A DNA stretch of 64,000 nt from SABY01 sp964593705 (GTDB lineage: Bacteria; Bacteroidota; Bacteroidia; Bacteroidales; 4484-276), in assembly GCA_964593705.1 (NCBI GenBank), contig CAZQIV010000006.1, positions 33,452 to 97,451 on the forward strand, read 5' to 3'. Of this stretch, positions 59,226-64,000 are shown one piece after another. A model generated the notes under the pieces. The model saw only the letters and a program-made list of their open reading frames with translations. It was not told the DNA's origin and made no database searches. Position 1 is the first letter of the stretch; the number at the start of each line of letters is the position of its first letter. The translations under genes were made by a program, and so were the position numbers.

Positions 59226-61484
59226 TTAAAACCCAACACTTACAGCTACCCAGACACTCCGTCCGTAGCCGTTGATGCCGGAGCCATGGGTGCGGTAGTC
59301 TTCGTTAAAAAGGTTGTTGAGGCCGGCGGTAAAATGAAGCTTTTTCCAGGAATATCCGGCGCGGAGATTCAACACATTCCAGGCGGGGGTGCCACCCTCA
59401 GGTATTCTTGAGTCTTTGATATCTCCGCTTGAGAGTCTGTCCTGCTCATCGGCTGCAAGCCACTCCAGCTTGCTCCAGAATTTGGATTTATTTTGGTAAT
59501 AAATACCAAGTTTCCCATTAAGTGGAGGTATCCGGCGCATGGGCTCACCTGCCGATTCATTTTGTCCGTAAATCCAGGTTATATTTCCATAAGTTGAAAA
59601 ATTATTATTAAGCTCATATTGTAAATCGGCTTCAATTCCGTGTATGAACGATTTGGCGAAGTTCTCTTTCCTGAAAACTTTTTCTCCATTAAGAGAATCC
59701 TGCCCCTTATAGGTGGCTTCAACACGGCTTATCTGATCTTTGATCCAATCCTGATAAATAAATATTGAGCCTGAAAATTTTTCGTATTTGGTTTTTAGAC
59801 CCAGTTCAGCATTTACCGATTTTTCGGGTTTTAAGTCGGGATTCGGGATTTCAATTCCGGCATTAAAAGTACCAAAACTGCTGAGGTCGTTTATGTTTGG
59901 CGCCCTAAAAGCTGAATAGATTGACCCGATCAGGTTGTAGTTTTGGTTAAGATGATATAGTACTGATGCACTTCCCACAAGCGCTGATGGGTTTACATCA
60001 ACATTGCTGAAAGTAACATCGTTCGCCTTAATACTATAAATGTTAAACCGTCCACCGAGGATAAATGAAAACTTCTTTACATCAATAGTGTGTGAGGTAT
60101 AAATAGCGAAACTACCTGAAGTTGCACCATCGGGATAATAACCGCGTTTTTTGGTAGAAATATCATTTTCTACTTCCGTAGTTTTACTATTTACTTCATC
60201 AAAATAATATTCAATACCAGAAACGAAATACCAGTTTTTGCCTGGTTTTGAATTAATCTGGATAGTTGCGCCATAAGTATTTACAAGGTCATGTTCATAA
60301 GTGGTTTTTAATGAACCCGATTTTTGCAGCATCCTTTGTTCGTCAGATTGATTGAACGAAACTGTGGTACTTATTTCCTGATACCATTTATTCGAAAAGT
60401 TTGATTTTAGTCTTGCATAGCCCAGTTGCCTGATTTGGGGATCGAAATGGTATTTTGTATAATTTGTAATGATCTTGTCGTAGCGTGGAACATCCGTTTG
60501 TTTGTCGTATTGCCAGGCGAGGGTTAATTCCTGGTTATCCGTAATTTTCCATTTAAATTTCATATCGCCGGAATAATCCTGATAGCCTGTGGGTATTTGT
60601 TTTCCTGTGGTGTCGCCACCCACTATATTTCCAAAATCATTGTAGGTAAAACCTCCTGAAAAGGCTGTTTTTTTTCCTGAAATACCAATTTCTGCCCGCC
60701 CTGTTTTTTGCATATCATCACTCATCCATTTTCCATGCACACGGCCTCCAATCTTTAATCCATCAGGCGAGTAGGAGGGGGCTTTGGTGAGTAAATTCAC
60801 TACTCCACCCAGGGCATCGCTACCGTAAAGTACAGATCCGGCACCCCGCACAACTTCAATTTTGTCGATGATTTGTGGGGTAAGCGTATTTAAATACTGG
60901 TTGGGTCCGTAGCGATAAGTAGCATTGTTGAGCCGAATACCGTCTATCATGAGCAGATTTTGGTTCCCGGTAAATCCTCGAATAAAAGGAGAACCTCCGC
61001 CATGATTGGTTTTCTGAACAAAAACGCCTGTTGCTCCTTCAAGGGCTTCCGGTACTGAGCGTGCGGATTCCTGCGCAAGGGATTTTGTGTTTAAAACAGT
61101 GATGGCTTCCGGCGAGGAAAAATCATCGGTTTCAATGCGGCGGGCGGTAACAACAAATTCGTTGGTTAATGTTACGTTGGAAGGCTGCAAATACAAAGCT
61201 ATTCCTGAAACACCTTTTTCGCTTACTACAATTTCTTTTTCCAGCGTGATATAACCAACCAGAGAAACTTGTAATGTGTATTTGCCGGGTTGAACATTTT
61301 TGATTAAAAAATTACCCGTATTATCTGCAGAGGCTCCTTTCCCTGTATATAGTAAGGTAACATTTGCATCGGGAACAGGCTTGTCATATTTTGTATCGTA
61401 AACTGTTCCTGAGATATTTTGGCTCTTTAAAGCAGCATTTATACCGATGAGTAATAACACTGTGATAAAAAACAATTTTTTCAT
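59226..61484 (-). CDS. TonB-dependent receptor with carboxypeptidase-D-like N-terminal domain
   Basis: A 752-aa outer-membrane receptor. A signal peptide (LFFITVLLLIGINAALKSQ) precedes a CarboxypepD_reg-like domain (ISGTVYDTKYDKPVPDANVT, 22-108), a plug (about 118-235; FIRGFTGNQNLLMIDGIRLN, then EVVRGAGSVLYGSDALGGVV) and a barrel ending in an aromatic residue (SVWVAVSVGF). The plug resembles those of haem/siderophore-type receptors (the RGAGSVLYGSDALGG block), but no SusD partner is present and the ligand is unknown. It follows the second receptor by 18 bp, so both are in one operon. Confidence 0.93.
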   Translation of the reverse strand: MKKLFFITVLLLIGINAALKSQNISGTVYDTKYDKPVPDANVTLLYTGKGASADNTGNFLIKNVQPGKYTLQVSLVGYITLEKEIVVSEKGVSGIALYLQPSNVTLTNEFVVTARRIETDDFSSPEAITVLNTKSLAQESARSVPEALEGATGVFVQKTNHGGGSPFIRGFTGNQNLLMIDGIRLNNATYRYGPNQYLNTLTPQIIDKIEVVRGAGSVLYGSDALGGVVNLLTKAPSYSPDGLKIGGRVHGKWMSDDMQKTGRAEIGISGKKTAFSGGFTYNDFGNIVGGDTTGKQIPTGYQDYSGDMKFKWKITDNQELTLAWQYDKQTDVPRYDKIITNYTKYHFDPQIRQLGYARLKSNFSNKWYQEISTTVSFNQSDEQRMLQKSGSLKTTYEHDLVNTYGATIQINSKPGKNWYFVSGIEYYFDEVNSKTTEVENDISTKKRGYYPDGATSGSFAIYTSHTIDVKKFSFILGGRFNIYSIKANDVTFSNVDVNPSALVGSASVLYHLNQNYNLIGSIYSAFRAPNINDLSSFGTFNAGIEIPNPDLKPEKSVNAELGLKTKYEKFSGSIFIYQDWIKDQISRVEATYKGQDSLNGEKVFRKENFAKSFIHGIEADLQYELNNNFSTYGNITWIYGQNESAGEPMRRIPPLNGKLGIYYQNKSKFWSKLEWLAADEQDRLSSGDIKDSRIPEGGTPAWNVLNLRAGYSWKKLHFTAGLNNLFNEDYRTHGSGINGYGRSVWVAVSVGF

Positions 61485-61502
61485 TCTTTATTTACCTTAT
61501 TT

Positions 61503-63707
61503 TTAGAATTTAAAATTAGCCCCAATTCTTAAAAAGCGACCCATTGCCGGGTATAAATACTTTTCGCCATCAAGCATGTAGCCACTTGCATTATACGACT
61601 TATCGAAAATGTTGTTCACATCAAGATAAACCATAACAAAGCTAAGTTTATAATGAATCCTTGCATTGAAAACTGCATAAGCATTAAGCTTTTCGGTGGT
61701 TTCATCGTCAAGGTAAATTCCACCGGCACCATTCAATAATAAGGTGGCTCCCAAACCTGTTACCGGTGAATATGAAATTCCACCGGCATATACATTTTTG
61801 GGAACTCCCTTCAGGGTTTTGCCATCGTTTTCGCCACCTGCATATTTTACTTCGGCATAGTTATAATTAAAAAATCCATTCCAGTTCTCATTTACATTTA
61901 ACCTTACACTCATTTCGAACCCTGTATGTTCCGTATCGAAAATATTTTTGTATTGCTGGGTTTGCAGGTCAAAATCTATTTCATCCTTTACTTTTATATA
62001 GTAAGCTGTAAGGTTTATTCCGCCGTTCACTTTATCAGAAAATTTATAAAACTGGTAAGTGCCCAATTCATAATTCATGCTGGTTTGGGGTTTTAAATCA
62101 GGGTTTGAAAACGGATCGGCTTTTACTTCCATGGGTATCAGTGCAGGCCCGGCATCAAAAAACACGTAGTAATTTAATTGTTTAAAGTCGGTGCGCTGAT
62201 CAATTGTTGGCGCTTTAAACGCGTGGCTGTATCCCATAAAAATACTTCCGGCATAATTATCGGTTTCTCCGGTGCTTAGGCTCAATGCTATTTTTGGACT
62301 GATTTGCGAATTAATCTTGCTAATGTTTGTGTCAGGGATGTCGCCATAAAAATCATCCGAAATATAATCGTACCTCACACCCGCATGAAGCGTTAAGGGG
62401 TAAGCCAGTTTTATTTCGCCGTTGAGGTAGGCCGCCGATTTAACTCGCCCCCCGGTTCCTTTTGTATCCAGCGAATCCCAGGGTGCATAATTATTTTGGT
62501 AATCGTTTTCAAATCCTTTGAAAATATCGTAATAGCTGTTGCTGTATCCGCCGTAATCGGTTTCAATGCCCCCGGTGATTGTTGCATTTAAATCCGGAAT
62601 CCGGCTAATAATTCTTATGGCCAGGCTTAGCTGGTCGGTGGTGAGCTCACGTTTTTTTGTGTTTGCATAAATGGTAGTGTCATAAATGCCAATTGGATAG
62701 ATTTGCCCTTCCTGCCCGGCAACCAGAATGCTTGGGTATTGCCCGTAAGTGCGGTATTGTTCGGTGTTTTTATGGCGATAATTTAAACTTATGCCCAGAT
62801 CTGCATCGCGGTTTATTTTGGTATTGAAATCTAAATTTGCAAGGTACTTTTGATTGTCGTTACCATCTTCGTTAAAATATGGTAGCGATTGTTTCCTGTC
62901 TGCCCCAATCTGAGTATTGGATAAAAATCCCGGATCATCAGATTTTACAATTTGGTTATAGGTGCTAAAAGTTACCGTGGAGTTTTGACTTAAAGGAAGT
63001 TTTACTTTTCCCCCAAAATTTATCGAATTCCATTGGCCGTGTTCTCTATAGCCATCTGTTGCGTTGTTGTTCAAATAAATATCATAATTGCCTTTGCCGG
63101 CAGCGCCTCCGTGTGCCGCACCAATATTATAAGTGTTGTAAGAGCCATAACCAATATTGGCAGTTGTAAAGTTTTTACTTCCCTTTATGGTTTTGATGTT
63201 GAGCACCCCGCCCATAGCAGCATCCCCGTAAAGGGCTGATGAACCGCCTTTGAGTAACTCAACTTTTTCGATTTGATTTATCGGTATTTGACTCCAGTTG
63301 GCCAATCCTGTTTCCATATCATTAATGGGTATCCCGTCAACCAATACAGTGAGATACTCGGCCTCGCCGCCACCATAAAAACCTCTTATGCTAACTTGAG
63401 GCTTCAGTCCCATGCCATCGGTTGAAGCCGAGTACATGCCGGGAATATAATTCAATACTCCGGTAAAATTTTGTGTGGGTATTGTTTTAATTTCATTCGA
63501 TTTTAAAACTTCCATCGAAGCGCCGGTTCCCATCAACTTATTATTATACCTGTTGGCTGTGATCACAACTTCATCAATTGTAATTTGCTTTAACGTATCG
63601 CTCTCAAAATTATCAGTTTGTGCAGATAATGTTTCATAAGAGATGATAAAAAATAAAGTCAGAATAAAGGTGTAGATAATATTTATCTTCAAAATTGGAT
63701 GCCTCAT
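61503..63707 (-). CDS. TonB-dependent outer-membrane receptor
   Basis: A 734-aa receptor with a signal peptide (FILTLFFIISYETLSAQ). It lacks the carboxypeptidase-D-like domain of its neighbour. A TonB-box-like ITIDEVVITANRYNNK (about 42-57) is followed by the plug (VSIRGFYGGGEAEYLTVLVD, then EKVELLKGGSSALYGDAAMG, about 105-170) and a barrel ending LRIGANFKF. The C-terminal Phe is the usual barrel-assembly signal. The substrate (siderophore, cobalamin, metal or another ligand) cannot be read from the sequence. It is the first gene of a two-gene operon with 59226-61484. Confidence 0.93.
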   Translation of the reverse strand: MRHPILKINIIYTFILTLFFIISYETLSAQTDNFESDTLKQITIDEVVITANRYNNKLMGTGASMEVLKSNEIKTIPTQNFTGVLNYIPGMYSASTDGMGLKPQVSIRGFYGGGEAEYLTVLVDGIPINDMETGLANWSQIPINQIEKVELLKGGSSALYGDAAMGGVLNIKTIKGSKNFTTANIGYGSYNTYNIGAAHGGAAGKGNYDIYLNNNATDGYREHGQWNSINFGGKVKLPLSQNSTVTFSTYNQIVKSDDPGFLSNTQIGADRKQSLPYFNEDGNDNQKYLANLDFNTKINRDADLGISLNYRHKNTEQYRTYGQYPSILVAGQEGQIYPIGIYDTTIYANTKKRELTTDQLSLAIRIISRIPDLNATITGGIETDYGGYSNSYYDIFKGFENDYQNNYAPWDSLDTKGTGGRVKSAAYLNGEIKLAYPLTLHAGVRYDYISDDFYGDIPDTNISKINSQISPKIALSLSTGETDNYAGSIFMGYSHAFKAPTIDQRTDFKQLNYYVFFDAGPALIPMEVKADPFSNPDLKPQTSMNYELGTYQFYKFSDKVNGGINLTAYYIKVKDEIDFDLQTQQYKNIFDTEHTGFEMSVRLNVNENWNGFFNYNYAEVKYAGGENDGKTLKGVPKNVYAGGISYSPVTGLGATLLLNGAGGIYLDDETTEKLNAYAVFNARIHYKLSFVMVYLDVNNIFDKSYNASGYMLDGEKYLYPAMGRFLRIGANFKF

Positions 63708-64000
63708 AGTTTCCTTTTATTGGTGAAATTTATAAAAACAAAAATATTTAAAAATTTTAATTAATCACAATCGGCTGGATATTTTCCAAATCATTTCTGA
63801 TGAGATAAATTTTTTTGAGCTTTTGATACAGAGATTTAGTTTTGAAAAAGCTGTTGCGTGCATGTTTGTAATGAGTAGATTAGCATTTTAATATAAAGAT
63901 TTTTTATTACCCGATTGTTAATCAAAAATTGCCTGGTAACTCTATTTAGCCCCTATGTTTGTAATTTGTAAAGTTCCGGGAGCAGTATTAACTTAGCTCC
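63708..64000. other. Upstream region of the receptor operon, cut by the window edge
   Basis: AT-rich DNA without a recognisable gene. I looked for cobalamin or other riboswitch motifs and saw none. Confidence 0.4.

Noticed and set aside
63708..64000. Cobalamin or other riboswitch upstream of the TonB-dependent receptors
   Set aside because: No conserved riboswitch core was visible in the available 293 bp; the region is cut by the window edge.

Overview
The window is a piece of an AT-rich Bacteroidota genome, most likely class Bacteroidia, probably a metagenome or draft assembly because it holds a 100-N scaffold gap at 48966-49065. The lineage is inferred from the Bacteroidota-type promoters (TTTG, about 19-21 bp, TAnnTTTG), a SusC/SusD pair with a hybrid two-component regulator, five proteins carrying type IX secretion (T9SS) C-terminal sorting domains, and the rplM-rpsI-rpsB-tsf gene order. 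No tRNA, rRNA, CRISPR array or transposase gene was seen. Every confident gene is on the minus strand; the only plus-strand gene is a truncated C-terminus at the left edge.

Layout. 1-3.4 kb: end of a membrane-protein gene, then the ribosomal/translation operon rplM-rpsI-rpsB-tsf with a textbook promoter and terminator. 4-5.3 kb: a lipoprotein di-haem cytochrome c peroxidase. 5.6-18.8 kb: two operons in which a tiny basic protein (50-52 aa) precedes a modular T9SS surface protein of RCC1, BspA-like (DUF285) and GLUG repeats (2864 and 893 aa); the second operon ends with a small PID-CTERM-like membrane peptide. 18.6-21.6 kb: an AAA_14/DUF4143 ATPase between 247-bp direct repeats, with palindromic elements. 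21.4-25 kb: a three-gene two-component operon. 25-45.4 kb: a polysaccharide utilisation locus (GH130, MFS transporter, two paralogous proteins of a family I cannot name, SusC, SusD, LamG lipoprotein, GH13) with its hybrid sensor-regulator upstream. 45.6-50.6 kb: a third BspA-like T9SS protein, broken by an in-frame TAG and by the assembly gap, with a 93-residue tandem repeat. 51.4-56.5 kb: a GLUG-repeat T9SS protein with another small ORF upstream. 57-59 kb: a TPR/LuxR-type regulator. 59.2-63.7 kb: two TonB-dependent receptors.

The most interesting pattern is a shared promoter architecture ahead of three small-ORF/giant-surface-protein operons (starts at 14690, 18601 and 56430). Each has a -7 element, a 21-bp spacer, a -33 TTG, an AGGT box exactly 10 bp further upstream and another AGGT box 33 bp beyond that. 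In the first two operons there is a third box at +22. This suggests one regulator controlling a family of secreted adhesin-like proteins together with small cytosolic proteins. The fourth family member (45662-50606) lacks the boxes and carries a nonsense codon. All functional statements come from reading the sequence and from family knowledge; no database search was run.
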